Of a DNA stretch of 64,000 bases, positions 52,683 through 62,204 are shown in pieces. The notes under the pieces were generated by a model. The model did not search any database and had not been told where the DNA came from. It saw nothing but the letters and a program-made list of their open reading frames with translations. The position numbers and the translations under genes were made by a program. Source of the DNA: Undaria pinnatifida (lineage: Eukaryota; Sar; Phaeophyceae; Laminariales; Alariaceae); the NCBI GenBank assembly GCA_012845835.1, contig JABAKD010000039.1, forward strand, positions 24,779 through 88,778, written 5' to 3'. Position 1 is the first letter of the stretch; each line of letters begins with the position of its first letter.

Positions 52683-53699
52683 TCAGGAACTTTGCTGAGA
52701 ACGCCTTGTCAACCAGGCCAGCAAGACAAGCACCAACAAACTTAGCAGAACAAGCATGACTAGCTTGATGATACCCGGCGCAAAAATGGCCACCAAACCA
52801 AACGTTGAAACAACAGCATAGTAACCGAGGACGATTTGGCGTGTCGGCAGGCCACCATCCGAGAGGCGAAAGTGCAGGTGACCCCGATCCCCATTAAATG
52901 GGCTTTGACCTTGCCGTAGCCGATTCAATATTTGCCAGGCAACATCCAAAATCGGTACGGCCATCACCAATAGTGCAGTAGCTATCTTGGCTGGCGCCAA
53001 GATAGACAAGGTCGCTAAGCCGTAGCCGAGGCCATAGGCACCAGCCGCTCCAAGAAATATACGTGCCGGCGAAAAATTAAAGGGAAGAAAACCCAGCAAA
53101 GCACCGGCCAGAGCCACTGGAAAAGCAGCCACGGCCAATTGACCAAGATTATAACTGTGCCAGGCAAATAATAGGGCGGCGATAGTTCCGATTCCAACGG
53201 CTAACCCATCCAGCCCATCAGTCCAATTGACGGTTATCATCATTCCAACAATCCAGAACGCTGTAAAAGCTAACGCGACCGCTCGAGGCAACCAAACCTC
53301 AGTTCCAGTTATCGGGTTCGTGAAAACCTCAATAAATACAATCGAGCCTATCGCAATTAAGGAGCCTCCAAATTGCATTAGGAGCTGCACCCACCAAGCC
53401 AGATCGAAGCGATCATCAAGCGCTCCCCCCACAAAAATGACAGCAGTTCCGACAAGTACACCAGTCAATCGTGTGGCATCCTGCCCTTCGGGGCGAAAGA
53501 TCAAGAACGCCAGGCCACCTCCAATCAAGAATCCGCCAACAACGGGGATCCCCCCAAATTGGGGGATCCTCCCTTGATGTTTGCGGCGACCACCGGGCTG
53601 GGCCAAAATTCCCCAGCGATGAGAAAGCCTTATCGCTAGAGGAGTTAATAGCAACGCACTCAAGAATGCACCGCCAAAAATCAACAGATAGTTGATCAT
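52683..53699 (-). CDS. WecA/MraY-type undecaprenyl-phosphate sugar-1-phosphate transferase
   Basis: A 338-residue inner-membrane protein with about ten helices. [40 protein letters not shown] (with the catalytic Asp pair) and [14 protein letters not shown] are signatures of the glycosyl-4 family; [19 protein letters not shown] completes the active-site loop. It attaches a GlcNAc-type sugar phosphate to undecaprenyl phosphate, starting surface polymer or teichoic acid-like synthesis. The ATG overlaps the upp stop by four bases (53696-53699), an unusual pairing. Confidence 0.9.
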   Translation of the reverse strand: MINYLLIFGGAFLSALLLTPLAIRLSHRWGILAQPGGRRKHQGRIPQFGGIPVVGGFLIGGGLAFLIFRPEGQDATRLTGVLVGTAVIFVGGALDDRFDLAWWVQLLMQFGGSLIAIGSIVFIEVFTNPITGTEVWLPRAVALAFTAFWIVGMMITVNWTDGLDGLAVGIGTIAALLFAWHSYNLGQLAVAAFPVALAGALLGFLPFNFSPARIFLGAAGAYGLGYGLATLSILAPAKIATALLVMAVPILDVAWQILNRLRQGQSPFNGDRGHLHFRLSDGGLPTRQIVLGYYAVVSTFGLVAIFAPGIIKLVMLVLLSLLVLVLLAWLTRRSQQSS

Positions 53700-54316
53700 T
53701 GAGTCCCGAATTGACGGTCGCCTGCGTCCCCTAATCCGGGCACAATGTAGCCAATATCATTTAGATGAGAATCTACAGCAGCGACATGAATATCAACGTC
53801 TGGATGAGCAATTTCAAGTGCCTTTATCCCTTCAGGGGCAGCGATAAGGCCAACAAATTTGATGTTTTTCACTCCCCATTGCTTGACAATATCAATCGTC
53901 GCTACGGCTGAACCACCAGTGGCCAGCATTGGGTCTAAAACCAGACACATATCAACTGTCGGATTATCAGGCAGCTTGTTGTAGTAAGTCACCGGTTGCA
54001 GAGTCTCTTCGTTACGGTAAAGGCCAATGTGCCAAACTTGCGACAAAGGCAGCAGATCGAGCAACCCATCCACCATTCCCAAACCAGCACGCAAGATTGG
54101 TACCAGGCCGATCTGTTGGTGTAATTCGCTTCCCTGTGTTTTGCCCATTGGGGTATCTAATTCGACCGCATTTAACTTCAAATCACGTGTAGCCTCGTAA
54201 CACAACAACAATGATAGTTCGCGAACTAGTCGTCTGAATTCCAGCGGCAATGTTTCGCTTGCCCTGAGGCGGCCTACCTTGTGTTGTATCAGCGGGTGTC
54301 CTGTCTCGTATAGCAT
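53696..54316 (-). CDS. upp: Uracil phosphoribosyltransferase
   Basis: A 206-residue salvage enzyme making UMP from uracil and PRPP. The PRPP site is [20 protein letters not shown], with [21 protein letters not shown] and [17 protein letters not shown] at the uracil-binding C-terminus, all standard. The start is the ATG at 54316, with an AGAAAGG element upstream. It overlaps the transferase gene downstream by four bases, so the two form an operon. Confidence 0.96.
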   Translation of the reverse strand: MLYETGHPLIQHKVGRLRASETLPLEFRRLVRELSLLLCYEATRDLKLNAVELDTPMGKTQGSELHQQIGLVPILRAGLGMVDGLLDLLPLSQVWHIGLYRNEETLQPVTYYNKLPDNPTVDMCLVLDPMLATGGSAVATIDIVKQWGVKNIKFVGLIAAPEGIKALEIAHPDVDIHVAAVDSHLNDIGYIVPGLGDAGDRQFGTQ

Positions 54317-54411
54317 CCTTTCTTCTCCAGAAAAATAATTTGCTAGATTGTAGCCGAGTGAACTAAATTCGGCATTGCTTCTGTTTCATGTATTTTATGT
54401 CTATTTTGACG

Positions 54412-54417
54412 TATAAT
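54412..54417 (+). promoter_or_regulatory. -10 box of the ruvB operon
   Basis: Perfect TATAAT 33 bases before the ruvB ATG, in the divergent gap between upp and ruvB. The -35 region is weak. Confidence 0.45.
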
Positions 54418-54450
54418 CCCATTGAGTTGCCAAAGTAACCAACACGACTT

Positions 54451-55497
54451 ATGAACGATAATCCTACGCCAAACCGCCATATAGCCCCCCAAAAGAAAGT
54501 CGGCGAACAACGTGTCGACCATGCCTTACGACCTACCCTTATTTCTGACTTTACCGGTCAGGACAAGCTAAAAGCGAACCTGTCCATCTTGCTCGAAGCA
54601 GCTAAAGCGCGTAAGGAATCATTGGATCATGTCCTTTTCCATGGTCCTCCGGGCCTCGGAAAAACGACCCTGGCCCATATATTGTCACAAGAAATGAATG
54701 TCAATATCCGTATCACAGCAGGCCCTGCCATTGAACGGGCCGGCGATTTGGCCGCTATTCTGACGAATATGCGAGCCGGCGATATCCTCTTTATTGACGA
54801 GGTTCACCGCCTGGGGCGTGCTGTCGAGGAGATTCTTTATCCAGCAATGGAAGATTTCAAGCTGGATATTATTGTCGGCAAAGGACCCGGGGCCAAAAAT
54901 GTCCGCCTCAATCTCCCCAAATTCACAGTCGTGGGCGCAACAACAAGGCTAGCTTTGTTAACAGCACCATTGCGGGCACGCTTTGGCGCTGTCTTTCGGA
55001 TGGATTATTACAGTCACGAAGCCTTGGCCTCGATTATTACGCGTGGTTCTGCGCTAATGGATACCGTAATCTCACCGGAAGGCGCCCTGGAAATTGCCAA
55101 ACGCGCCCGAGGGACCCCACGGGTTGCCCTACGGCTACTACGACGTGTTCGCGACTATGTCCAGGTTAGAGCAGATGGCGAGATAAACGAAGAAACTGCC
55201 AAGGCTGCCTTACAGCTCCTGGAAATCGATTTTCTTGGCCTGGATGATTTAGACCGCCGTGTCCTTTCAGCCATTATTGAAAAGTTTGGTGGTGGCCCTG
55301 TTGGACTTGACACGATTGGTGCATCGATCAGTGAGGAAGCGGACACAATCATGGATGTGGTTGAGCCATACCTCCTGCAACTCGGTTTTCTGGAACGAAC
55401 GCCACGTGGACGGGTCGCTACCCCCCACGCCTATAAACACCTGGGCATAGAATACACAGGGCAAGATGATGGTCCACATCAGCCGAAACTAATCTAA
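54451..55497 (+). CDS. ruvB: Holliday junction branch migration ATPase RuvB
   Basis: A 348-residue AAA+ motor. [22 protein letters not shown] is the sensor start, [13 protein letters not shown] Walker [13 protein letters not shown] Walker [22 protein letters not shown] sensor/arginine finger, and the C-terminal winged helix carries [17 protein letters not shown]. It pumps DNA through RuvA-bound junctions. Encoded with DUF2905 and queA, as in many bacteria, but ruvA and ruvC are not in this window. No clear ribosome site precedes the ATG; a TATAAT box lies 33 bases upstream. Confidence 0.97.
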   Translation: MNDNPTPNRHIAPQKKVGEQRVDHALRPTLISDFTGQDKLKANLSILLEAAKARKESLDHVLFHGPPGLGKTTLAHILSQEMNVNIRITAGPAIERAGDLAAILTNMRAGDILFIDEVHRLGRAVEEILYPAMEDFKLDIIVGKGPGAKNVRLNLPKFTVVGATTRLALLTAPLRARFGAVFRMDYYSHEALASIITRGSALMDTVISPEGALEIAKRARGTPRVALRLLRRVRDYVQVRADGEINEETAKAALQLLEIDFLGLDDLDRRVLSAIIEKFGGGPVGLDTIGASISEEADTIMDVVEPYLLQLGFLERTPRGRVATPHAYKHLGIEYTGQDDGPHQPKLI

Positions 55498-55499
55498 AT

Positions 55500-55727
55500 A
55501 TGATTGATTTGGGACGATTACTAGTCATAATTGGGCTGGCAATCACCTTTCTCGGGATCATAATCCTGATTGCCGTCCGCTTCTTCCCCTGGTTGGGTAA
55601 CTTGCCAGGCGATTTTCGCTTTGAAGGGGACAACTATCGCGTCTATTTCCCCCTGGCAACCATGGTTTTGATTAGCTTATTGGGGACCATATTGCTAAAC
55701 GTAATCATCCGCATTTTCCGTGATTAA
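55500..55727 (+). CDS. DUF2905 small membrane protein
   Basis: A 75-residue protein with two hydrophobic segments (about 8-27 and 52-70) and the signature PWLGNLPGDFRFEGDNYRVYFPLATM between them, which defines DUF2905. Function unknown; it is regularly found between ruvB and queA, as here. It starts three bases after the ruvB stop and is surely cotranscribed. Confidence 0.9.
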   Translation: MIDLGRLLVIIGLAITFLGIIILIAVRFFPWLGNLPGDFRFEGDNYRVYFPLATMVLISLLGTILLNVIIRIFRD

Positions 55728-55733
55728 AATTCC

Positions 55734-56852
55734 ATGCAGCTAGACGACTTTCAATATAATCTTCCCGCAGAGCTTATTGCCCAAACCCCGTTACCACAAC
55801 GTGATAACAGTCGCCTTATGGTGGTAAATCGGGCGGCGCAAACTATTGAGCATCATCACTTTCATGAAATTGGTAACTATTTGGCGCCGGGCGACATGCT
55901 GGTAGCCAACGATAGTCGGGTGCGACCAGCCCGCCTGTTTGGACTCAAGCTAGCAGCTGATGGAAGCCCAGGTGCGCGTGTAGAGCTATTGTTACTACGC
56001 GAAGAGCCCGGTGATATTTGGGAAGCAATGGTTGGTGGGCGTCGCCTAAAGCAAGATGTCCGTATTCAACTACTGGACCAGGCAGAGCAGCCGACAGATG
56101 TTATTGCAACCATTATTGAGCAACGTGATGGCCCCCTACGTGCTGTGCGCTTTTCACTGCCTATCGAGAATGCCCTCGCCACGCTGGGCCACGTCCCTCT
56201 CCCCCCCTATATTCACCAACAAGTTGACGATGGTGAGCGTTATCAGACAATTTACTCACGCCATGAGGGTTCTGCCGCGGCTCCCACGGCTGGGCTGCAT
56301 TTTACCCCGGAGCTTCTTCTTTCATTACGCGATAAGGGTGTTCAATTCGAGACAGGTACATTACATGTTGGCATGGACACCTTCCAACCTGTGAAGGTAG
56401 ATAGAGTCCAAGATCATACGATCCATAGTGAGTGGGCATCTCTAACAAGTGAAGCAGCCCGACGTATCAATGAAAGCAAATTAGCTGGTGGTCGACTCTT
56501 TGCCGTCGGTACAACCAGTGTACGCATTCTGGAGACCGCAGCATTGCGCTCAGCTGGCATTCAGGGCCCGTTACAAACGATTAGTGCACGTGATGCTTCC
56601 GGCGAAACGACAGAGATGTGTCCCTGGAAGCCGACAGCAGCGTTTGCCGGTCCAACTGACCTATATCTTTACCCTGGCTATCGTTACCGGGCTGTTGACG
56701 CGTTAATCACCAACTTTCATCTACCAGGATCAACATTGCTAATGCTGGTAGCAGCATTTGCCGGTAGGGACATGATGTTTCGGGCTTATGAGGAGGCGAT
56801 TAGGGAGCGCTATCGCTTCTTTTCATTTGGTGATGCGATGCTTATTCTATAG
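55734..56852 (+). CDS. queA: tRNA preQ1(34) S-adenosylmethionine ribosyltransferase-isomerase
   Basis: A 372-residue enzyme that transfers and rearranges the ribosyl moiety of SAM onto 7-aminomethyl-7-deazaguanine in tRNA, giving epoxyqueuosine. LDDFQYNLPAELIAQTPLPQRDNSRLMV opens it; GSAAAPTAGLHFTPELL, LHVGMDTFQPVKVD and NFHLPGSTLLMLVAAFAG are family signatures. Starts seven bases after the DUF2905 stop. It overlaps the convergent histidine-kinase-like gene by 11 bases. The other queuosine genes are not in the window; the iron-sulfur protein at 28049 is unlikely to be QueG. Confidence 0.96.
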   Translation: MQLDDFQYNLPAELIAQTPLPQRDNSRLMVVNRAAQTIEHHHFHEIGNYLAPGDMLVANDSRVRPARLFGLKLAADGSPGARVELLLLREEPGDIWEAMVGGRRLKQDVRIQLLDQAEQPTDVIATIIEQRDGPLRAVRFSLPIENALATLGHVPLPPYIHQQVDDGERYQTIYSRHEGSAAAPTAGLHFTPELLLSLRDKGVQFETGTLHVGMDTFQPVKVDRVQDHTIHSEWASLTSEAARRINESKLAGGRLFAVGTTSVRILETAALRSAGIQGPLQTISARDASGETTEMCPWKPTAAFAGPTDLYLYPGYRYRAVDALITNFHLPGSTLLMLVAAFAGRDMMFRAYEEAIRERYRFFSFGDAMLIL

Positions 56853-57699
56853 GGAGCGTTAAAGTCGCGATCAGCTGATCGTGATGAGCATCAATATCAG
56901 GTTGCAGCGTCAGGGTAAGACCGGCCGGTATCTGCCGTCGCCACAAATCCAAAACAACCATACGCCGATTCTCAAAATGGCGCTCAAAATCCAGCCCCAA
57001 CTCCAGTTCCTCAGAAAATAGCAACAACGCTTCGCAATCCCGGCGATTACGCATGGGGATATTTAGCTCATAAACAAGATCAACCTCATCCGCCCGCGGT
57101 GTGATGCGTAAATGGCGATATGTGCAGCCAAGGCTTTCACCAAGCAGGTGCAGGTTGTTCAATGTTTGTCGCACTGGCGTTGGCGGCGAACAGATTAGAA
57201 TCGCGCTTGAAGGCATATCCATCTGCAAAACAGTCTCTAAATTAGTCTGGGCAAAGTAGGATTCAATCGTTGCGCCCATAAGATTCATGACGTAGCGAAT
57301 TGCCTCTAATTCATCGCCATCCATCTTTCCGGTCCGGAAGCGGGCTTGCTGACGGGATTGATCACCATTCTGCTTTTCAACGATAAGACGCAAAGGCTCA
57401 ACGAGACATTCTTCAGCTATCGTCGCCAGATCTATTGGCTGGGCAGCCTCATCAACACTACCTTTTCGTCCGATTAAATGGCCGAATATTTCCAGATAAT
57501 CATTACAAACGAGAATGGTATTTTGGGCAGATTGTTTAATAACCGTGGCATCTTCGACTGTGGTGCCGGGCAATCTTTCATCATGGGCTATTAAGTGGGC
57601 AAAACCTATAGCAGCATTTAGCCCGGTCCGAATCTCATGAGTGAAAATACCAAAGAGCGTATGAAAATCTTCAACGGTCATGTCGTTGCGGTCGATCAT
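56842..57699 (-). CDS. Histidine-kinase-like protein lacking a visible ATPase domain
   Basis: A 285-residue soluble protein. Residues 10-60 form a dimerisation helix with an H-box-like motif FGIFTHEIRTGLNAAIGFAHLI. The remaining 220 residues do not show the N, G1 or G2 boxes of HATPase_c, so kinase activity is doubtful. The middle (ESYFAQTNLETVLQMD) and the C-terminal beta-rich part (YELNIPMRNRRDCEALLLF) are unrecognised. Its 3' end overlaps queA by 11 bases. It may be a phosphotransfer or sensor remnant. Confidence 0.5.
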   Translation of the reverse strand: MIDRNDMTVEDFHTLFGIFTHEIRTGLNAAIGFAHLIAHDERLPGTTVEDATVIKQSAQNTILVCNDYLEIFGHLIGRKGSVDEAAQPIDLATIAEECLVEPLRLIVEKQNGDQSRQQARFRTGKMDGDELEAIRYVMNLMGATIESYFAQTNLETVLQMDMPSSAILICSPPTPVRQTLNNLHLLGESLGCTYRHLRITPRADEVDLVYELNIPMRNRRDCEALLLFSEELELGLDFERHFENRRMVVLDLWRRQIPAGLTLTLQPDIDAHHDQLIATLTLPIE

Positions 57700-57864
57700 G
57701 AAGCCTTCCTTGGGAGTTGGTGCTCTAATATTGATACAGCTTTGTAGGTACTACATTTGGAACATAGTTAAATTTTAGGGGAACCGGCCGGAACGATGTG
57801 TACTCTAAACAACACCCGTACCGATGAATTCCCGACAAACTCATGACATGTTGCCCGGCAATGC

Positions 57865-57870
57865 TATAAT
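57865..57870 (+). promoter_or_regulatory. -10 box for the PrsW gene
   Basis: Perfect TATAAT 46 bases before the PrsW-like gene. TGACAT (57844-57849) could be the -35 box with a 15-base spacer. No ribosome site is seen between it and the ATG. Confidence 0.4.
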
Positions 57871-57915
57871 CAACCTGCCTTATCCTCACCATTATTACCC
57901 GGCGTAAATCATCAC

Positions 57916-58920
57916 ATGACCGACAGTATTGTTTTCATATTACTAAGTTCTATTATCATCGCAGCGATTCCTACCGCGCTTTTTGTTGTCTTGATTTATT
58001 GGATCGACCGCTATGAAAAAGAGCCCCTTTGGCTCCTGACTACAGCATTTCTATGGGGAGCTATTCCCAGCATCATCGCTGCATTTATCCTCAACACCTT
58101 GCTTAGTATTCCCTTTTACCTTGTAGGCGAAGAACTTGCCTCAGCCGTCGGAGCAACCTTTATAGCCCCTTTAACCGAGGAGTCTCTCAAAGGGGCAGCC
58201 CTGCTAATTATTCTGTTCTTCTGGCGCAATGAGATTGATAGTGTACTCGATGGAATCATCTACGGCGCCATGATCGGGCTGGGTTTCGGTATGGTCGAGG
58301 ATGTATTTTATTTCGTCACTCAATACCAGGCGGGCGGTGTCGAAGGCTGGACGACAACCATAATTCTGCGGACCATGTTTAGCCTAAACCATGCTCTATT
58401 TACTGGTGTCACCGGTATGGGCATAGCTATTGCCAAACTTACTCGCAATACAGCTGTCAAATTTGGAGCGCCCATCCTTGGCTGGAGCGGCGCAGTCTTT
58501 TTGCATTTTGTTCATAATGGCGCCGCTACTTTGGCCAGCACTTTATCAGCGGCATTTTGTTTTATCTTGCCCATTAATGGTTGGGGTGGCGCGCTCATTA
58601 TCCTAATCATCATGGTTTGGGCGTTATCGCAGGAGCGCCGCTGGATCAAAGAGCAGTTAGCCGCCGAGGTATCGGCCGGAATTTTAACGGCGACTCAATT
58701 CGAGAATGCCCAGTCGGGACGTAAACGGTTTTTCCATCAATGGAATCGATTTGGGGAAAGTGGCTTTGGTGCCTATCGTGAGGCAGCTCGCTTTTATCAT
58801 CAATGCAGCAAATTAGCCTACAAAAAGGTCCATTTTGAACATTATCACGACAAACCAAGCGAAGCTCTCATCGAAACATTACGGCTTGAAGTTGCTGATT
58901 TAAGCAAAAAGATAGGCTAG
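57916..58920 (+). CDS. PrsW-family intramembrane metalloprotease
   Basis: A 334-residue membrane protein with seven or eight helices in its first two-thirds and a soluble C-terminal tail. The metal site matches PrsW: PLTEESLKGAALL carries the EExxK motif, GFGMVEDVFYF the second acidic motif, NHALFTGVTGMG the first His and HFVHNG the last His. Such proteases cut anti-sigma factors or similar membrane proteins in stress signalling; no anti-sigma gene is nearby. No clear ribosome site. Confidence 0.88.
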   Translation: MTDSIVFILLSSIIIAAIPTALFVVLIYWIDRYEKEPLWLLTTAFLWGAIPSIIAAFILNTLLSIPFYLVGEELASAVGATFIAPLTEESLKGAALLIILFFWRNEIDSVLDGIIYGAMIGLGFGMVEDVFYFVTQYQAGGVEGWTTTIILRTMFSLNHALFTGVTGMGIAIAKLTRNTAVKFGAPILGWSGAVFLHFVHNGAATLASTLSAAFCFILPINGWGGALIILIIMVWALSQERRWIKEQLAAEVSAGILTATQFENAQSGRKRFFHQWNRFGESGFGAYREAARFYHQCSKLAYKKVHFEHYHDKPSEALIETLRLEVADLSKKIG

Positions 58921-58921
58921 T

Positions 58922-58962
58922 GGTTCGACAATGTTCTTTCACCGAGTAGTGCCTGTCGAACC
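58922..58962. terminator. Inverted repeat between convergent genes
   Basis: Perfect 9-bp arms GGTTCGACA and complement with a 23-nt loop right after the PrsW stop codon, followed by a T-rich stretch. A near-palindrome AGTTTCTATCCGGATAAACT lies just downstream (58979-58998). Confidence 0.45.
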
Positions 58963-59012
58963 TTTACTGTTTCGCTTCAGTTTCTATCCGGATAAACTTG
59001 TTGGGCGAAACA

Positions 59013-59480
59013 TTAGTTCAAAAGCGCATCAATTTGCAGCCAATGCTCCTGCTCATGACTCACGGCCATGGCCATTAGCTCAAAAATGCTAGTTGTACCC
59101 AGAAAGCTATGGCGTCCGGTCCTGGCCCAATCTTCATCCTTGAGACTGGCCAGTTGGGTTAAGGTCACTTCACGGGCAGCAATAAAAGCAATCAGAGCTG
59201 CATACCCATCCTGCTTGGCATAATTGCGCTCAATAGCCCAATGATCAGTATCCTGCCCTGGCAAAAAGGCATTGTCTTGTGTCAAAATAGCATCAAGACG
59301 AGCTTGATGAACATCTATTTCGACATCGCGCAGGTGGCACATCAACTCAATCATTGACCATTCAGTCGCCACCGGCCGCTTATTCCAATCAATTGTTGCA
59401 GTATCTATTGCTTTTAAATGCTCGTAGAAGCGCACAAGCTGCGCCATAAGTTCGGTCGCAGACTTTGTCTCTTGAATCAT
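59013..59480 (-). CDS. DinB-superfamily protein
   Basis: A 155-residue four-helix-bundle metal protein. The metal histidines fit WSMIELMCHLRDVEID (first His), HWAIERNYAK and AVSHEQEHWLQIDALL (last His pair). DinB/DUF664 proteins include bacillithiol or mycothiol transferases and many of unknown role. It starts eight bases downstream of the HAD gene end on the same strand and is probably cotranscribed with it. Confidence 0.85.
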   Translation of the reverse strand: MIQETKSATELMAQLVRFYEHLKAIDTATIDWNKRPVATEWSMIELMCHLRDVEIDVHQARLDAILTQDNAFLPGQDTDHWAIERNYAKQDGYAALIAFIAAREVTLTQLASLKDEDWARTGRHSFLGTTSIFELMAMAVSHEQEHWLQIDALLN

Positions 59481-59488
59481 GCTTCCCT

Positions 59489-60214
59489 CTAAAGTGAACC
59501 GAGCCAGCCACTAAGGCAGCAATCATATAGTTTTTCGATTGAACCTCGGCTAGTAGCCTTCATCGGTGCCGGAGCGGGCGCATTGTCCGGTGCTACCCAG
59601 TAAGTTGAAAAGTGGAGTTTGTCCGCCGGGGCAATGTCATTGGTCCAGCTATTACCGACCATAATGGCTTCCCATGGATCCACTTCAATCTTTGCCATAA
59701 TCTCGCGATAATAAGCAGCATTTGGTTTGGTTGCGTGCGTATTATCCATATTGGTAACCATTGCATATGCAAATTCGGTAACCGGCACTCCAGCCCAATC
59801 CAGGCGTTGCTCTACAGCACTTGCCGGGTACATTGGATTTGTCGCGATCGCAACCTTATACCCCTGAGCAAAACAATACTCAATTAATGGTCTGGCTGCC
59901 TCACGTTTCTCAGTAAAAGCTTGCATTGTTGAGAATTCGTTTTGATAAAAATCATCAATCTTCTGACGAACAATATCTCGTGCTAAACCAGTTTCATGTT
60001 CAAATGCATCTGCAAACACATCCGCATTAGTACGATTTAGATCGACATTAGCAATCATCGCTTGCGTGGATTTGTGTAAAGCTGCGATGCATTGCTCTGG
60101 TGCAATAAGCGGACTCATTTTAGCGGACAATGCTTTAAGCAAAGGCGGCATGAAAATATCGTCCTCGTTGCCAATTAAGGTGTCATCAAGGTCAAAAAGG
60201 ATCGCTTTGATCAT
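59489..60214 (-). CDS. HAD-family hydrolase
   Basis: A 241-residue phosphatase of the haloacid dehalogenase superfamily. ILFDLDDTLIGNE is motif I with the nucleophile Asp, KVAIATNPMYP motif II, TKPNAAYYREIM motif III and IMVGNSWTNDIAPADKLHFSTYWV motif IV. It hydrolyses a phosphate from an unidentified small molecule. An 8-base gap to the DinB-like gene implies an operon. Confidence 0.92.
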   Translation of the reverse strand: MIKAILFDLDDTLIGNEDDIFMPPLLKALSAKMSPLIAPEQCIAALHKSTQAMIANVDLNRTNADVFADAFEHETGLARDIVRQKIDDFYQNEFSTMQAFTEKREAARPLIEYCFAQGYKVAIATNPMYPASAVEQRLDWAGVPVTEFAYAMVTNMDNTHATKPNAAYYREIMAKIEVDPWEAIMVGNSWTNDIAPADKLHFSTYWVAPDNAPAPAPMKATSRGSIEKLYDCCLSGWLGSL

Positions 60215-60227
60215 ATATTGATTTCTA

Positions 60228-60563
60228 TTAACCTAATAGTTCGCGTATGCCGGGGCGTTCAGCTGCGCATTTTGGGCAACCCACAACAGGGTTTGGAACG
60301 TCGATAAGATGTTTGCTACAAAAGGCAGTGACCTCTATCTTGCGGCCAAAGCCAAGAATCCCCGACTTAATCTTCCCTTCCAAAACGAGGTCAGGGCTAT
60401 TGTTGGCCAGCAAAATGGCTGGTACCGGGCATTTCTGGCAATCAGCGGGTCGCCACTCTTCGGTATTCGGATTACCTTGCACCAAACGACACTCCTGGTC
60501 AGAGCGTCCCCGGTGAAAGTTTTGGTAGTAAAAACGGCACTCGTGGCCGTAAGGTGTCTTCAT
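60228..60563 (-). CDS. Small Cys-rich (zinc-ribbon-like) protein
   Basis: A 111-residue protein from the ATG at 60563 (an in-frame upstream start at 60602 has no ribosome site). It has Cys pairs in a possible metal-binding arrangement: HECRFYYQNFHRG, DCQKCPVPAILLAN, then TAFCSKHL and VGCPKCAAERPG. Probably one or two zinc sites. No family name is recognised. It precedes the HAD gene on the same strand, 13 bases away, forming a three-gene operon with the DinB-like gene. Confidence 0.7.
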   Translation of the reverse strand: MKTPYGHECRFYYQNFHRGRSDQECRLVQGNPNTEEWRPADCQKCPVPAILLANNSPDLVLEGKIKSGILGFGRKIEVTAFCSKHLIDVPNPVVGCPKCAAERPGIRELLG

Positions 60564-61115
60564 AGTAATTTCACTTCTGTTTGCCAGGCTGATTATATCC
60601 AATCTGGCAACATACCCAACATAGCAAACAGTTGTTAAGATTTCATATGTGTTTAGATAGATTCAAATAAATTCCAACAAACTCTTAAGAACCCCGTGAC
60701 TCCCAACCATCCTCACCTAATGCAAGCAAGATCGTGCCAAGGCCCAGCGCATTACCGAATCCTCACACCAGGCCAATCCACACATCCACGCGGGCCTGAA
60801 GGGCAGAAATGCGGACCAAAAACTTTTCGGAGACAGACCTAGTGACAAACGTCTGGGCTACGCTTCTAAAGCGTAGAGTCCAAAGTAACATTACCAATGG
60901 CAACCGGAAACTCATCATACCAATCTCAAAACTAGCTCAAATCGTTGACTATTGCAGTTACACTGGAATGGTATTTCGCATTTAAGCCAATCCTATACTA
61001 ATTCGTTAATTACTCGTGTTGTTTATTCCAATTCACACACTATAATAAAAGAAACATTAATGAATTATGAGTGAGCTCCAATTAGGGTTCAGGAAGAATT
61101 CAAACAGGAGTGGTT
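60564..61115. other. Long intergenic region before the P-domain gene
   Basis: About 550 bases without a supported gene. It contains a perfect 8-bp hairpin CTACGCTT-CTA-AAGCGTAG at 60858-60876 and, near its right end, a good promoter: TTGTTT (61019-61024), 16 bases, TATAAT (61041-61046). Nothing else is recognised; no open frame has a ribosome site. Confidence 0.5.
61019..61046 (+). promoter_or_regulatory. Promoter of the P-domain protein gene
   Basis: TTGTTT (61019-61024), a 16-base spacer and a perfect TATAAT (61041-61046), leaving a leader of about 60 bases before the ATG at 61116. Confidence 0.55.
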
Positions 61116-61949
61116 ATGAAAAGTGGCAAGTTTGTATTTATGACGTTATTTGCGTTACTGACCTTAATAATAGGGACTGTAGCTTTGGCTGACGATGAAG
61201 TCACCAAAGCCAATTATGTTTCCCAAACCGTTAACGTAGTAGGGGCGACTCCTATCACGCCAATGGTACCAACATGTTCGACCATCTCTACTAGTCCAGC
61301 CCTTGCTATTCCCGATGACGGCTATGACGGGACATTGGGCTCAATGGCTTGCGAGACGCTAGACCTTAGCGCCTCAAGCCCCTGGCCTGTAGACGGCGTT
61401 GAACTAACCTTAGGCATCGACCACACCTGGATTGGCGATTTGACCGTTAAGGTTGTCGGACCTGACAGCAGTGTCGTAACTCTTCAGCAACAAGCTGGAG
61501 TAACAACACCAGATGACGGATCCTCCTGTTGTGGCGACTCTTCGAATCTGTCGGCTAGCTCGCCTATCACTTATAGTGATGCGAGTGGTAATGATGCCGA
61601 GTTAATGGGGGGTGGAATAGGTGACGATGGCATCGTCTGCCAAGATGATGGTATCTGTGATTATGCCCCCAATTACGATCAGGCAACTCCAGATATGGGA
61701 CTTGCTTCGTTCAATGGGCTTTCAGGAAACGGAAGCTGGATGGTTTGTGTGGGTGATTCGGCTGGTCAAGACACAGGTACAATCCAAACGGTTGAATTGA
61801 ATGTTTCATGTACCACGCCAACCGACGTGGCCCTTACCGGCTTTGACGGCGAGACAAGCCCGGGCTTGTTGCCGCTAATTGGCTTGTTGGCCGTACTCGT
61901 AACAGGCATGGGATTCTTCGTCTGGCGCGATAATCGCAGCGAAGCATAA
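61116..61949 (+). CDS. Secreted P-domain protein with C-terminal membrane sorting tail
   Basis: A 277-residue exported protein. Residues 1-25 are a signal peptide (KSGKFVFMTLFALLTLIIGT, cut near TVALA). A proprotein-convertase P domain (about 65-235) follows: VELTLGIDHTWIGDLTVKVVGPDSSVVTL, then GLASFNGLSGNGSWMVCVGDSAGQDTG, with Asp-rich calcium-binding turns and several Cys. The C-terminus is a PxxGLL-like turn, a hydrophobic helix (LLPLIGLLAVLVTGMGFFVW) and a short RDNRSEA tail, as in proteins handled by exosortase-like or rhombosortase-like systems. The ATG at 61116 has GGAG upstream. Confidence 0.8.
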   Translation: MKSGKFVFMTLFALLTLIIGTVALADDEVTKANYVSQTVNVVGATPITPMVPTCSTISTSPALAIPDDGYDGTLGSMACETLDLSASSPWPVDGVELTLGIDHTWIGDLTVKVVGPDSSVVTLQQQAGVTTPDDGSSCCGDSSNLSASSPITYSDASGNDAELMGGGIGDDGIVCQDDGICDYAPNYDQATPDMGLASFNGLSGNGSWMVCVGDSAGQDTGTIQTVELNVSCTTPTDVALTGFDGETSPGLLPLIGLLAVLVTGMGFFVWRDNRSEA

Positions 61950-61979
61950 ACCAACAGATTTAGTATAGGCTTCACCATT

Positions 61980-62012
61980 AAGGCGGCAAGATAATCTTGC
62001 CGCCTTTTTTTA
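61980..62012 (+). terminator. Rho-independent terminator of the P-domain gene
   Basis: Perfect 11-bp arms AGGCGGCAAGA and complement around the 3-nt loop TAA, followed by a run of eight T. Confidence 0.85.
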
Positions 62013-62021
62013 TTTGGCAAC

Positions 62022-62046
62022 AAAAAAGCGCCGCTTTCGCGACGCT
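62022..62046 (-). terminator. Rho-independent terminator of the tRNA genes
   Basis: On the minus strand: eight-bp stem AGCGTCGC/GCGGCGCT with a GAAA tetraloop and six T residues, immediately downstream of tRNA-Arg. It abuts the P-domain terminator, so the two convergent units are fully separated. Confidence 0.85.
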
Positions 62047-62051
62047 CTTTT

Positions 62052-62128
62052 TGGTACGCCCGGAGAGATTCGAACTCCCGACCCCCTGGTTCGTAGCCAG
62101 GTGCTCTAATCCACTGAGCTACGGGCGC
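62052..62128 (-). tRNA. tRNA-Arg (ACG)
   Basis: A 77-nt cloverleaf with acceptor GCGCCCG/CGGGCGT, D arm TAGCTCAGTGGATTAGAGCA, anticodon loop CTACGAA (anticodon ACG) and T loop GTTCGAATC. The 3' CCA is encoded. ACG reads CGN arginine codons after A34 deamination. Confidence 0.95.
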
Positions 62129-62204
62129 ATACACTCTGGCTTTTGCCAGCGGAGAATTTTAGCAGACTTTTATTGATTGTCCAGACTAAAATCATAGGAA
62201 AAGG

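Noticed and set aside
61766-62134. Minus-strand frame across the P-domain gene, terminators and tRNA-Arg
   Set aside because: It runs through a tRNA gene and two terminators, so it is a shadow frame.
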